A DNA stretch of 64,000 nucleotides from CAYUET01 sp964443875. GTDB taxonomy: Bacteria > Auribacterota > JAFGBW01. The stretch spans positions 1-64,000 of the forward strand of contig CAYUET010000006.1 of NCBI GenBank assembly GCA_964443875.1, read 5' to 3'. Positions within the stretch are counted from its first letter, which is position 1; every line of letters begins with the position of its first letter. Shown here piece after piece: positions 18,409 to 25,666 of the stretch. The notes beneath the pieces are model-generated. The model was not told where the DNA came from and did no database searches. It was given only the letters and a program-made list of their open reading frames with translations. The translations under genes were made by a program, and so were the position numbers.

Positions 18409-18508
18409 TTCAAATTTTTTTAACCCGCATATTGCATGAAAAATCAGAAAAAATCCATTCGCACCCTGATAAATCAATCCTTCCAGCCCCACTATTGACT
18501 TCACTTTT

Positions 18509-18527
18509 TGGGTACAAATTGTACCCA
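18509..18527. repeat. Perfect 19-bp palindrome between convergent genes
   Basis: TGGGTACAA and TTGTACCCA are perfect 9-bp inverted arms around one central A. It lies in the 226-base gap between two convergent genes. It looks like an operator or a cruciform but is not upstream of either gene. It has no T-run and so is not an intrinsic terminator. Confidence 0.6.
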
Positions 18528-18562
18528 ATCTTGTATTCAGGCAAAAAACAACCTTTTGTCTG

Positions 18563-18599
18563 TGCAAGCCAGTTTTGACTGGGGCAAACAGGACTTGCA
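18563..18599. repeat. Nested inverted repeats
   Basis: TGCAAG (18563-18568) and CTTGCA (18594-18599) enclose a CCAGT-TTTG-ACTGG hairpin at 18569-18582. The structure stops one base before the 34-nt repeat at 18601. Confidence 0.45.
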
Positions 18600-18600
18600 T

Positions 18601-18634
18601 CCCGAATATTTGTTGCTAACGCGCAAAATTCGGG
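18601..18634. repeat. 34-nt interspersed palindromic repeat, copy B
   Basis: Same length and termini (CCCGAAT to ATTCGGG) as the copy at 12412-12445, with 29 of 34 bases identical. It ends directly against the dnaJ stop codon (18635-18637). Similarity continues 4 bases further, so the repeat overlaps the end of the gene. Confidence 0.6.
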
Positions 18635-19783
18635 CTACGCCCCGAAAATTTTCTTAACGGTCTCAAAAAACGAAGCGGATTGGGGATTGACTTCTGAACC
18701 CGTAATCTTTGCAAATTCCATGAGGAGTTCCTTGGCTTTTGCATTCATATTGGTCGGGGTTTCCACGATAATCTTAACGAGGTGATCGCCCTGGTCATAC
18801 CCCTGAATATTGGGCATTCCTTTCCCTTTCAGCTTAAAAACTGCACCGTTCTGGGTTCCTTCAGGGATTTTCATTTTGATTTTTCCGTTGATGGTGGGAA
18901 CCATGATTTCAGCTCCTAAGGCAGCTTCAGGAAAGGAAATGGGAACTTCCGAAAGAATGTCATCATTCTGTCTTTCAAAAAGGGGGTGCTTGGCTACATG
19001 GATTACAATATAAAGGTCACCGGGCATTCCGCCCCTGACACCGGCTTCGCCTTCGCCCGAGAGTTTGAGCTGCATCCCGTCTTCAACGCCTGCAGGAATA
19101 CTGACGGTCAGTTTTTTTTGTTTTTCCAGACGTCCTTTTCCACGGCAGGTTGGACATGGATTTTTAACGATACTGCCTTCCCCGTTGCATTTATGGCATG
19201 TTCGGCTGATGCTGAAAAAACCCTGGGTTTGGCGGACGCTTCCAGATCCCCCGCAAAGAGGGCAGGCGCTACGCGACTCCCCTTTTTTTGCCCCAGAGCC
19301 TTCGCAAGTTTCACAGGTGAGAAGGCGGGTGACCTCAATTTCTTTTTTTGTCAGTTTTGAGGATTCTTCAAAGGTTATTTCGAGGTCATATCGCAGATCA
19401 GCCCCGGGCCTTCCGGATTTGGAGCGTCGGCGTGATCCGCCTCCGAAAATTTCATCAAAAATAGAACCTCCTCCGCCGAATTCCCCCATAAAGGTTCGCA
19501 ACGCTTCTTCAAGATCAATTCCCGCGCCGCCGAATCCTCCGCCGAATCCTCCGCCTCCCATATTGCCGACAGTACCGAATTGATCGTATTGAGCGCGTTT
19601 CTGGGGGCTGCTCAGAACCTCATAGGCTTCTGAAACTTCTTTGAATTTGGCTTCCGCTTCGGTATTCCCGGGGTTTTTATCCGGATGATATTTAATGGCC
19701 AGTTTCCGGTATGCCTTTTTGAGTTCATTTTCATCAACGTTGCGGGGAACTCCCAGAATATCATAATAATCTTTTGAAGCCAC
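18635..19783 (-). CDS. dnaJ: Chaperone DnaJ (type I Hsp40)
   Basis: DnaJ presents unfolded clients to DnaK and stimulates its ATPase. The J domain has HPD at residues 33-35. A Gly/Phe-rich linker follows (GGGGFGGGFGGAG). The zinc domain has four CxxCxGxG repeats: CETCEGSG, CPLCGGSG, CHKCNGEG and CPTCRGKG. The C-terminal substrate-binding domains include GDLYIVIHVAKHPLFERQND. The length of 382 is normal for a full-length DnaJ. No dnaK or grpE is adjacent. An 84-codon gene lies 100 bases upstream on the same strand. Confidence 0.97.
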   Translation of the reverse strand: MASKDYYDILGVPRNVDENELKKAYRKLAIKYHPDKNPGNTEAEAKFKEVSEAYEVLSSPQKRAQYDQFGTVGNMGGGGFGGGFGGAGIDLEEALRTFMGEFGGGGSIFDEIFGGGSRRRSKSGRPGADLRYDLEITFEESSKLTKKEIEVTRLLTCETCEGSGAKKGESRSACPLCGGSGSVRQTQGFFSISRTCHKCNGEGSIVKNPCPTCRGKGRLEKQKKLTVSIPAGVEDGMQLKLSGEGEAGVRGGMPGDLYIVIHVAKHPLFERQNDDILSEVPISFPEAALGAEIMVPTINGKIKMKIPEGTQNGAVFKLKGKGMPNIQGYDQGDHLVKIIVETPTNMNAKAKELLMEFAKITGSEVNPQSASFFETVKKIFGA

Positions 19784-19883
19784 GATGCATTATCTCCTTT
19801 TAAGGTTGCTATAAAACACGGATGTCAAATCCAAAAAATGAAAAAAAGTATGGTGATTTGAGGAGATTTTATCAAGAATTTTT

Positions 19884-20138
19884 TTAACTGATAAATCTTT
19901 TAGGTCTCTCAACAGGAGGGGGAGGGGCTTCCCCGACAATCTGACAGCCTTTGACATCGCGAAGGAAATTTTTAACCGTCTGATGGGAGTTCTGGAGATT
20001 TGCGTCAATGGAATGAAAACTTAAACCCAGCTGGGGTGCAAAGGTGGTAACAAAGTTTCCATCCACGCGTTTCCGGGTAATAATCGTTCCGATAAGACCG
20101 TCTTTGGTCTGGAATTCACTTTTTAAGAGGGGTTTCAT
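19884..20138 (-). CDS. Small conserved-looking protein, function unknown
   Basis: An 84-codon frame starts at ATG 20138 with AAAAGG about 10 bases upstream. The protein reads like a folded domain: MKPLLKSEFQTKDGLIGTII, then RKRVDGNFVTTFAPQLGLSF, ending in a proline-rich tail (PPPPVERP). It has no signal peptide or membrane segment. I do not recognise a family. It is upstream of dnaJ on the same strand and may share its transcript. The ribosome-binding site and plausible amino-acid makeup support it, but it could still be spurious. Confidence 0.6.
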   Translation of the reverse strand: MKPLLKSEFQTKDGLIGTIITRKRVDGNFVTTFAPQLGLSFHSIDANLQNSHQTVKNFLRDVKGCQIVGEAPPPPVERPKRFIS

Positions 20139-20475
20139 AATGTACTGCCTTTTTGTTAAGTAATAAATATACCATAACTTTTTTAAGATTTAAACAAAAT
20201 AATATCCCCGGGAGGGTGAGGACTTAAGCAAATCCCTTTATTGTTAGAATTAATGACCAGATTTTTACAGAAATAAGTAAAGGAAAACTGAACCTGAGCA
20301 GCCTTTTAGGGAATACAGGGGATGCCTTTTATCCTGCTTAAGTGTCTTACCGATGTCCGCGGGGGATTTTGAGGTTTATATTATTGATAAAAAAAATATT
20401 TGCAAAAATTATCAGAGATGGTATATAACGACACTTTTTAAAATCCAAAGGACCTAAAATAAGGAGACATAGAGA
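20139..20475. other. Intergenic region between a divergent small gene and rpsP
   Basis: No gene is supported in these 337 bases. A 9-bp inverted repeat, ACTTAAGCA (20222-20230) and TGCTTAAGT (20335-20343), brackets about 104 bases. The rpsP promoter and ribosome-binding site lie at the right end. Confidence 0.6.
20400..20429 (+). promoter_or_regulatory. Probable promoter of the rpsP operon
   Basis: TTGCAA (20400-20405) is followed by TATATA after 16 bases (20422-20427) or TATAAC after 18 bases (20424-20429). A strong AAGGAG lies at 20461-20466, 9 bases before the GTG start of rpsP. Confidence 0.5.
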
Positions 20476-20865
20476 GTGGCTGTTGTCATACGTTTAAGAA
20501 AAATGGGACATAAAAAAGCGCCCTATTTCCGCTTGGTTGTTACAGATAAACGTTCCAAAAGAGACGGGCGTTTTATTGAAATAGTGGGGATTTACCATCC
20601 TCTTGTGGCTGGGAATATCAAAGAGACTGTGGATAAAGAACGCATTGGTTACTGGCTTTCACAGGGAGCGCAGCCTTCGGATACGGTTTGGTCCATTCTG
20701 AAAAGAAACGGGATCAAAAAGCCGAACAAGCTGACCCCTAAAAAAGCTGAAGAAGGCGATAAAAAGGAAGCTCCTGCGGTAGAGAAGCCTAAAAAAGAAA
20801 AAAAGGCAGCAAAGACAAAAGAAGCTCCAAAGAAAAAGGAAGCGAAATCCAAAAAGAAAGCCTAA
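20476..20865 (+). CDS. rpsP: 30S ribosomal protein bS16
   Basis: The first 80 residues are typical bS16: MAVVIRLRKMGHKKAPYFRL, then VVTDKRSKRDGRFIEIVG and DKERIGYWLSQGAQPSDTV. A Lys/Ala/Glu-rich tail of about 45 residues follows, which is longer than in E. coli (82 residues total there) and is probably disordered and RNA-binding. The start is GTG at 20476 with AAGGAG 9 bases upstream. It begins the conserved rpsP-trmD-rplS order; rimM, which usually lies between rpsP and trmD, is absent. Confidence 0.97.
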   Translation: MAVVIRLRKMGHKKAPYFRLVVTDKRSKRDGRFIEIVGIYHPLVAGNIKETVDKERIGYWLSQGAQPSDTVWSILKRNGIKKPNKLTPKKAEEGDKKEAPAVEKPKKEKKAAKTKEAPKKKEAKSKKKA

Positions 20866-20875
20866 GCGCTGATTT

Positions 20876-21568
20876 ATGAAAATCAGTGTTTTGACTTTGT
20901 TTCCTGATATTGTTAATGGCCCCTTATCCCAGTCGATATTGAAAAGGGCTCAGGATAAACAGATTGCTGAATTTGAAATCGTCAACATCCGTGATTATGC
21001 AGACAATAAGCATAAAACAGTGGATGATGTTCCATATGGGGGCGGGCCGGGGATGGTGATGAAAGCCGAACCGGTGTATAAAGCAGTGCAATCCGTTTTG
21101 AAGCCTGAAAGCCGGCTGATCATCATGTCGCCGGCAGGAAAACGTTTCAACCAGAAGATGGCCAAAGCGTTATCCAAAGAGCCGCATCTGGTGTTTATCT
21201 GCGGACATTATGAGGGAATTGATGAGCGCGTCATGCAGCTTCTTAATCCCCTGATGATTTCGATAGGCGACTATGTTCTGACCAACGGAGCATTGGCTGC
21301 CTGTGTGGTAACGGATGCAGTGGTAAGACTGCTGCCGCAGGTACTGGGAAATGAGTTATCGACTCTTGAAGAGAGTCATGAGACAGAAGGACTTGTAGAA
21401 TATCCCCAATATACAAGGCCGCAGAATTTTATGGGGCTTGAGGTTCCGGAGGTCCTGCTTTCCGGCCACCACAAGGAAATTGAAAAATGGCGAAAAAAAG
21501 AGGCTTTAAAGCGGACTCAAGAGTATTCCGATCCAAGGCCGGTTATTGAAGGAGGACATGATGAATAA
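20876..21568 (+). CDS. trmD: tRNA (guanine-N1-)-methyltransferase TrmD
   Basis: TrmD methylates G37 of tRNAs with S-adenosylmethionine and prevents frameshifting. The knotted SPOUT fold is shown by YGGGPGMVMKAEPVY, IIMSPAGKRFNQ, FICGHYEGIDERV and SIGDYVLTNGALAA. The C-terminal helical region contains PQYTRP and PEVLLSGHH, both diagnostic. The length of 230 is normal. It starts 10 bases after rpsP and its end overlaps rplS by 8 bases. Confidence 0.97.
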   Translation: MKISVLTLFPDIVNGPLSQSILKRAQDKQIAEFEIVNIRDYADNKHKTVDDVPYGGGPGMVMKAEPVYKAVQSVLKPESRLIIMSPAGKRFNQKMAKALSKEPHLVFICGHYEGIDERVMQLLNPLMISIGDYVLTNGALAACVVTDAVVRLLPQVLGNELSTLEESHETEGLVEYPQYTRPQNFMGLEVPEVLLSGHHKEIEKWRKKEALKRTQEYSDPRPVIEGGHDE

Positions 21569-21905
21569 AATTATTGAAAAACTTGAAAAAGAACAAATGA
21601 AGACCAGCGTTCCTGAATTAAGAATCGGGAGCACAATGAAAGTCACCTTCAAGATTGAAGAAGAGGGCAAAGAACGCCTTCAGATTTTCTCCGGTGTTTT
21701 GATTGCTGTGAAAAGAAGCGGATTGAGAAAAACAATCACCTTAAGACGCTTATCCGGAAGTATCAATATTGAACGCGTATTTCTGATTCATTCCCCGTTG
21801 ATTTCTTCCATCGAACTGGTCCGTTCAGGAAAAGTCCGTAAGGCCAAACTTTATTATCTCCGTGATAAAATGGGTAAAGAAGCCAGAATTCGGGAAATGA
21901 ATTAA
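21561..21905 (+). CDS. rplS: 50S ribosomal protein bL19
   Basis: The 114-residue protein matches bL19: VPELRIGSTMKVTFKIEEEG, RLQIFSGVLIAVKRSG, TITLRRLSGSINIERVFLIHSP and RSGKVRKAKLYYLRDKMGKEARI. I chose ATG 21561, which has GGAGG 5 bases upstream; ATG 21558 is directly adjacent and an ATG further upstream at 21546 lies deeper inside trmD. Overlap with trmD suggests translational coupling. Confidence 0.97.
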   Translation: MNKIIEKLEKEQMKTSVPELRIGSTMKVTFKIEEEGKERLQIFSGVLIAVKRSGLRKTITLRRLSGSINIERVFLIHSPLISSIELVRSGKVRKAKLYYLRDKMGKEARIREMN

Positions 21906-21925
21906 TACTTGTTTTCTCAGACGAA

Positions 21926-21964
21926 GGATTGTATGCTGGACTTCAGACATACAATCCGGAGTCC
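21926..21964 (+). promoter_or_regulatory. Two mutually exclusive hairpins before a small gene
   Basis: Stem 1 is a perfect 10-bp pairing of GGATTGTATG (21926-21935) with CATACAATCC (21948-21957). Stem 2 pairs GGACTTC (21938-21944) with GGAGTCC (21958-21964), seven pairs including one G-U, and hides the GGAG ribosome-binding site of the gene starting at 21967. The stems cannot form together because no linker is left to cross stem 1. No T-run follows, so it is not an intrinsic terminator. Confidence 0.5.
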
Positions 21965-21966
21965 TT

Positions 21967-22383
21967 ATGACGGTTTCTCAAATGACCTATGCGGAGATGA
22001 AAGAAGATGAACTCGAGCGGCTTGCTCTGGTTCATGAAGATGCACGTGATTTTCTGAGAGAAAAGAAAAGACGGGAAAAGAAAAGACTTTATCTTCTTCT
22101 GGTACTTTTATTGGTCACCTGTGTTATTTCCTATTATGAATGTAGTGGTAAAACCCGTTTTTTTGGATCTTTTATTCAGGAATTCTGGGTGGTGCCTGAA
22201 CAAAAACCTCATGACGGCAATGCGGTGCCTATGCATTTCGGAGGGAAAACGCCTTTGTTTGTTCCTGATCTCAATTCAGCAGCCCTCATCAATCAATCTT
22301 CCCTTGTTCAACCGGCCTCTTATGCGGCTGCAGAAATACAAGAGAAAAAGGCTGGAGCTTCTGATTCTTCATCAGGAGTTTGA
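21967..22383 (+). CDS. Single-pass membrane protein, function unknown
   Basis: The 138-residue protein has a charged N-terminal helix (about residues 1-42, ending in REKKRREKKR), one hydrophobic helix (LYLLLVLLLVTCVISYY) and a 75-residue tail, probably outside the cytoplasm and low in complexity. I do not recognise a family. GGAG lies 5 bases before the ATG and is part of an alternative RNA hairpin. The gene sits between rplS and rnhB, and its end comes before the most likely rnhB start. The real extent is supported by the good ribosome-binding site and a clear membrane topology. Confidence 0.65.
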   Translation: MTVSQMTYAEMKEDELERLALVHEDARDFLREKKRREKKRLYLLLVLLLVTCVISYYECSGKTRFFGSFIQEFWVVPEQKPHDGNAVPMHFGGKTPLFVPDLNSAALINQSSLVQPASYAAAEIQEKKAGASDSSSGV

Positions 22384-22432
22384 TCGGGCATTCCATTTGA
22401 AAGATTCTAAAAAGACGCTTCAACTGGAATTG

Positions 22433-23107
22433 ATGGGAGAAAATTTTTCAGATCCCTGGTATTTTGAGAAATGTGCCTTTCAGCAGGGAGGCAATTGGGT
22501 GGCCGGAATTGATGAGGCGGGAAGAGGGCCTCTGGCCGGACCGGTGGTTGCGGCAGCAGTGGCTTCTTCAAAAGTTGTGACTCTTTACGGAGTCGGGGAT
22601 TCGAAAGCTCTGTCTTCCCTGTTAAGAATAGAACTGAAGAAAAAAATTTTCGTTCATCCGGATCTCCTTGTGGGTGTGGGGATTGCCTGGCCCCGGGAGA
22701 TTGACGCCATGAATATTCTGCAGGCCAGTCTTCTGGCCTTTTCCAGGGCTGCAGAAAAGCTCCGTATTCCCCCTTCCTTCTGTCTTTTGGACGGAAACAT
22801 GAAAAGTCCTTATTTGAAATATCCCCAGCAGACGATCATCAAGGGGGATGCCAAAAGCTTCCTGATTGGCGCCGCTTCCATTGTGGCCAAAGAAACCCGG
22901 GATGCCATAATGAAATATTATCACAGAAAATGGCCCCAGTATGGTTTTTTAAAACACAAGGGGTATCCAACCTCCTTCCATCTTGAGGCAATCCAAAAAT
23001 TCGGGATCTGCCCGATTCACAGGAAAAGTTTTGATCCGGTACGAAGAGTTCTTGAAAAACCGGATCATAAGGAGGAGGTTTGCGCTTCAGGTTTTTCTTT
23101 GACTTAA
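22433..23107 (+). CDS. rnhB: Ribonuclease HII
   Basis: RNase HII removes ribonucleotides from DNA. The DEDD catalytic residues are visible: AGIDEAGRGPLAGPVVAAAV (Asp and Glu), SFCLLDGN (Asp), and AASIVAKETRDAIM (Asp), with the usual HKGYPTSFHLEAI near the end. I place the start at ATG 22433 (224 residues). A start at 22322 would add 37 basic residues and overlap the previous gene by 62 bases, without a ribosome-binding site. The position after rplS is common in bacteria. Confidence 0.93.
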   Translation: MGENFSDPWYFEKCAFQQGGNWVAGIDEAGRGPLAGPVVAAAVASSKVVTLYGVGDSKALSSLLRIELKKKIFVHPDLLVGVGIAWPREIDAMNILQASLLAFSRAAEKLRIPPSFCLLDGNMKSPYLKYPQQTIIKGDAKSFLIGAASIVAKETRDAIMKYYHRKWPQYGFLKHKGYPTSFHLEAIQKFGICPIHRKSFDPVRRVLEKPDHKEEVCASGFSLT

Positions 23108-23133
23108 CTCCTTGAAAGTAATAATTTAATGCA

Positions 23134-23883
23134 ATGGATATAACTATTCCGTGTTCCCACATTCAGGAAATCCTGAAAACCAAAGTTGTTGACAAGGAAA
23201 CATTGAGCCGGCACATGTCGGTCGATGAACCGGAGGTCATCGCGTTTAAAGAAGCCAATCCTCCCAAAGTCCGGGTGACCTTGTCCCGTCTTGAACCGGA
23301 TAATTCCCTTCCGGATGCTGAAGTGGTCTCTTTTCCGGTGAATGAGGATTCCAGGATTGACATGGTGATTTCCTCCAAATCAGGGCAGCCTCAGAAATAT
23401 CATTTACGTCCGCTTCAGGTAGCCTATTTATGGGATCTTTCCCGATTTGAAAAGGTGGATGTCTTGAGGTGCGGACGGTTTAAAAGAAATGATTTTCTAC
23501 CCGTGATCAGGGAAAAGCCCCTGGAAATGGATCTGGGAGTAAGCCGTGAGCATTCCCTGATCTGTTTTTTTGATTCCAGAATTTATTATATTGATTACGG
23601 GACCTCCACCAAGTATCTTGAAAGTCAGGAAAAACCGCTTATTTCAACACCCGTCAGTCATTTTGGATCCAAAAACGGATCCTGGGTTTATCATGAATAT
23701 GCCATTGTCGACTGTGTTAAAAACCGCTGCGTGGAATGGAATATTCATTCTCTGATAGGGATTGGAACGTTTTTTTACAATGTTATTTACCAGGAAATGC
23801 CGCTGAAACTGTTTCATCAGTTTTCCTTCAAATATGAATGGAATACCCAGGAAAATCCGCGTCCGGGACAGACAGCCTCCTAA
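23134..23883 (+). CDS. FHA-domain-like protein
   Basis: The 249-residue soluble protein carries an FHA-like pattern: LRCGRFKRNDFLP (the conserved GR), LGVSREHSLICFF (the SxxH motif) and YYIDYGTSTKYLE (replacing the usual GSTNGT). FHA domains bind phosphothreonine peptides. The N-terminal 100 residues are of unknown fold. It lies 26 bases after rnhB and 13 bases before the MBL-fold gene. No Ser/Thr kinase gene is nearby in this window. The FHA call rests on motifs only, and the asparagine of the NG turn is missing, so binding may be altered. Confidence 0.7.
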   Translation: MDITIPCSHIQEILKTKVVDKETLSRHMSVDEPEVIAFKEANPPKVRVTLSRLEPDNSLPDAEVVSFPVNEDSRIDMVISSKSGQPQKYHLRPLQVAYLWDLSRFEKVDVLRCGRFKRNDFLPVIREKPLEMDLGVSREHSLICFFDSRIYYIDYGTSTKYLESQEKPLISTPVSHFGSKNGSWVYHEYAIVDCVKNRCVEWNIHSLIGIGTFFYNVIYQEMPLKLFHQFSFKYEWNTQENPRPGQTAS

Positions 23884-23896
23884 GGATTAAAAATTT

Positions 23897-24544
23897 ATGA
23901 AGTTTGAAATTTTTGTTAACGGTCCCCTTCAATGCAATGCCTTTGTCATTTTTGACAAAGGGAGTTCTTCAGCGCTGATTATTGATCCGGGGCAGAATTC
24001 GGATGAAATCATGGATTTTCTTGAAGAAAGAAGACTTAAGCCCGTCATGCTTATTCATACCCATGGTCATATTGATCATATCGGCGCAAGCCGCAAGATA
24101 AAGGATCAGCTGGGGATTCCGATTTATCTCCATGAAGCGGATAAAGAACTGTATGAGAACATTCATCTGCAGGCCTTTATGCTGGATCAAAAAACGGAGG
24201 ATTCCTCTACTGTGGATGTGTTTCTCAAGGATGGGGATTTCATCCTGTGCCCTGAGCTTTCGCCTGAACCCCTTTTCAGAGTCCTTCATACTCCGGGGCA
24301 CTCACAGGGCTCAGTCTGTTTTTATTCCGAAGTTTTCGGGAACCCCGTTCTGATGAGCGGAGATACCCTTTTCAGAGAGTCTGTCGGCCGGACAGATCTT
24401 CCCGGAGGCAATCCCCGTCTGATTATCCCCTCCATAAAAAACAAACTTTTATCCTTACCTCCCCAGACAATTGTTTATCCGGGACATGGCCCTTCTACAA
24501 CGCTGGAGTATGAACGGGATAACAATTATTTTTTATCGAGGTAG
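23897..24544 (+). CDS. MBL-fold metallohydrolase, glyoxalase II-like
   Basis: The 215-residue protein has the metal-binding motif HTHGHIDHIG (about residues 52-61), a later HTPGHSQGSVCFY histidine, LMSGDTLFRESVGRTDLPGG with the bridging Asp, and the terminal VYPGHGPSTTLEYER. This pattern matches the hydroxyacylglutathione hydrolase-like group (YcbL type), which binds two zinc ions. The true substrate of such proteins is usually unknown. The gene lies between the FHA-like gene and mnmA, 5 bases before the latter, so it is part of the same operon. Confidence 0.92.
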   Translation: MKFEIFVNGPLQCNAFVIFDKGSSSALIIDPGQNSDEIMDFLEERRLKPVMLIHTHGHIDHIGASRKIKDQLGIPIYLHEADKELYENIHLQAFMLDQKTEDSSTVDVFLKDGDFILCPELSPEPLFRVLHTPGHSQGSVCFYSEVFGNPVLMSGDTLFRESVGRTDLPGGNPRLIIPSIKNKLLSLPPQTIVYPGHGPSTTLEYERDNNYFLSR

Positions 24545-24549
24545 AAATC

Positions 24550-25611
24550 ATGTCTGAAAAAGTGATGTGTGCCATGAGCGGTGGGCTCGATTCTTCTGTC
24601 AGCGCGTATCTTCTGAAAGAAAAGGGATATGAGGTGGTGGGCGTAACCATGTGTCTGGGGGTAAAGGATGTAGGGGAATCGTCTGCAAGCTGCTGCGGGG
24701 CGCAGGCGATCGAGGATGCAAAAAAAGTATGCAGACAGCTGGATATCCCTCATTATGTATTTGATTTTTCAGGACCCCTTCAGGAACATGTCATAGCTCC
24801 GTTTGTGGAAACGTATGAAAAAGGGCGAACCCCGAATCCCTGCGTGCAATGCAACCGCTATCTTAAATTCGGCGGACTTTTAGACAGAGCGCTTGCCCTC
24901 GGGTTTGACCGTATTGCCACAGGGCACTACGCCCGTATTATTGAAATTGAGGGGCACTACTATCTCCACAGGAGTGCTGATCATCATAAAGATCAGACCT
25001 ATTTTCTGCATGCCGTAAAAAAAGAAGCTCTTTCAAAAATTTTATTTCCCGTGGGCGAATATGAAAAATCTTCCATACGCGAAATGGCCAGGAAAATAGG
25101 GTTTAATGTTGTTGCTGAAAAAAAAGAGAGCTATGATGTCTGTTTTATTCCGGACGGGAATCTGAAAAATTTCATGCTGCCCAGGCTTGCCCGTAAGCCG
25201 CAACCAGGCCCTGTCGTCAACCGTGAGGGGAAGGTTCTGGGGGAGCATAAGGGTTTTCAGTTTTACACGATCGGCCAGAGGGGAGGGCTGGGCATAGGAG
25301 GGGGAAAGAAACTTTACATTACCGCCCTGGATCCCTTAAGCAATACTCTGCGGCTGGGGGAACGCTCAGAGCTTTTTTCTTGCGGTCTTGTGGCTGACAG
25401 GGTTAATCTGTTTACGGATATTTTCCCTGATCCTCTTTTTGTGAAAATGAGATATTCCCACAAGGAGGCACTTTGCAAGGCCAGGCTTGAGGGAAATAAA
25501 TTGTTCATTGATTTTCATGAAAAGCAGGAAGCGGTTACCCCCGGCCAGTCTGCGGTGCTCTATCATGAAGACCGGGTCATTGCCGGAGGGTTGATTGAAA
25601 AAGTATATTAA
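24550..25611 (+). CDS. mnmA: tRNA-uridine 2-sulfurtransferase MnmA
   Basis: MnmA thiolates U34 of tRNA for Lys, Glu and Gln. The PP-loop is AMSGGLDSSVSAYLL near the N-terminus. The two catalytic cysteines lie in NPCVQCNRYLKFG and YDVCFIPDGN. ATGHYARI, DQTYFLHAV and GLGIGGGKKLYI are family-typical, and the C-terminal beta-barrel ends in AGGLIEKVY. The length of 353 is normal. It starts 5 bases after the MBL-fold gene. Confidence 0.97.
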   Translation: MSEKVMCAMSGGLDSSVSAYLLKEKGYEVVGVTMCLGVKDVGESSASCCGAQAIEDAKKVCRQLDIPHYVFDFSGPLQEHVIAPFVETYEKGRTPNPCVQCNRYLKFGGLLDRALALGFDRIATGHYARIIEIEGHYYLHRSADHHKDQTYFLHAVKKEALSKILFPVGEYEKSSIREMARKIGFNVVAEKKESYDVCFIPDGNLKNFMLPRLARKPQPGPVVNREGKVLGEHKGFQFYTIGQRGGLGIGGGKKLYITALDPLSNTLRLGERSELFSCGLVADRVNLFTDIFPDPLFVKMRYSHKEALCKARLEGNKLFIDFHEKQEAVTPGQSAVLYHEDRVIAGGLIEKVY

Positions 25612-25666
25612 AAGGGGAAAGAATCTTGCCCCTCACAAAGAATAAATTTAAAGGATAGCCGTATTA

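Noticed and set aside
18509..18527. The 19-bp palindrome as an intrinsic terminator for either convergent gene
   Set aside because: It has no T-run on either strand's 3' side and the single-base centre makes a poor RNA loop.
21926..21964. An H-type pseudoknot made of both stems before the gene at 21967
   Set aside because: No bases lie between the 3' arm of stem 1 and the 3' arm of stem 2, so the chain cannot span the 10-bp stem. The stems must be alternatives.
22121..22432. A longer RNase HII with about 104 extra N-terminal residues
   Set aside because: The extra region lies inside the preceding membrane-protein gene and does not resemble RNase HII. ATG 22433 is the better start.
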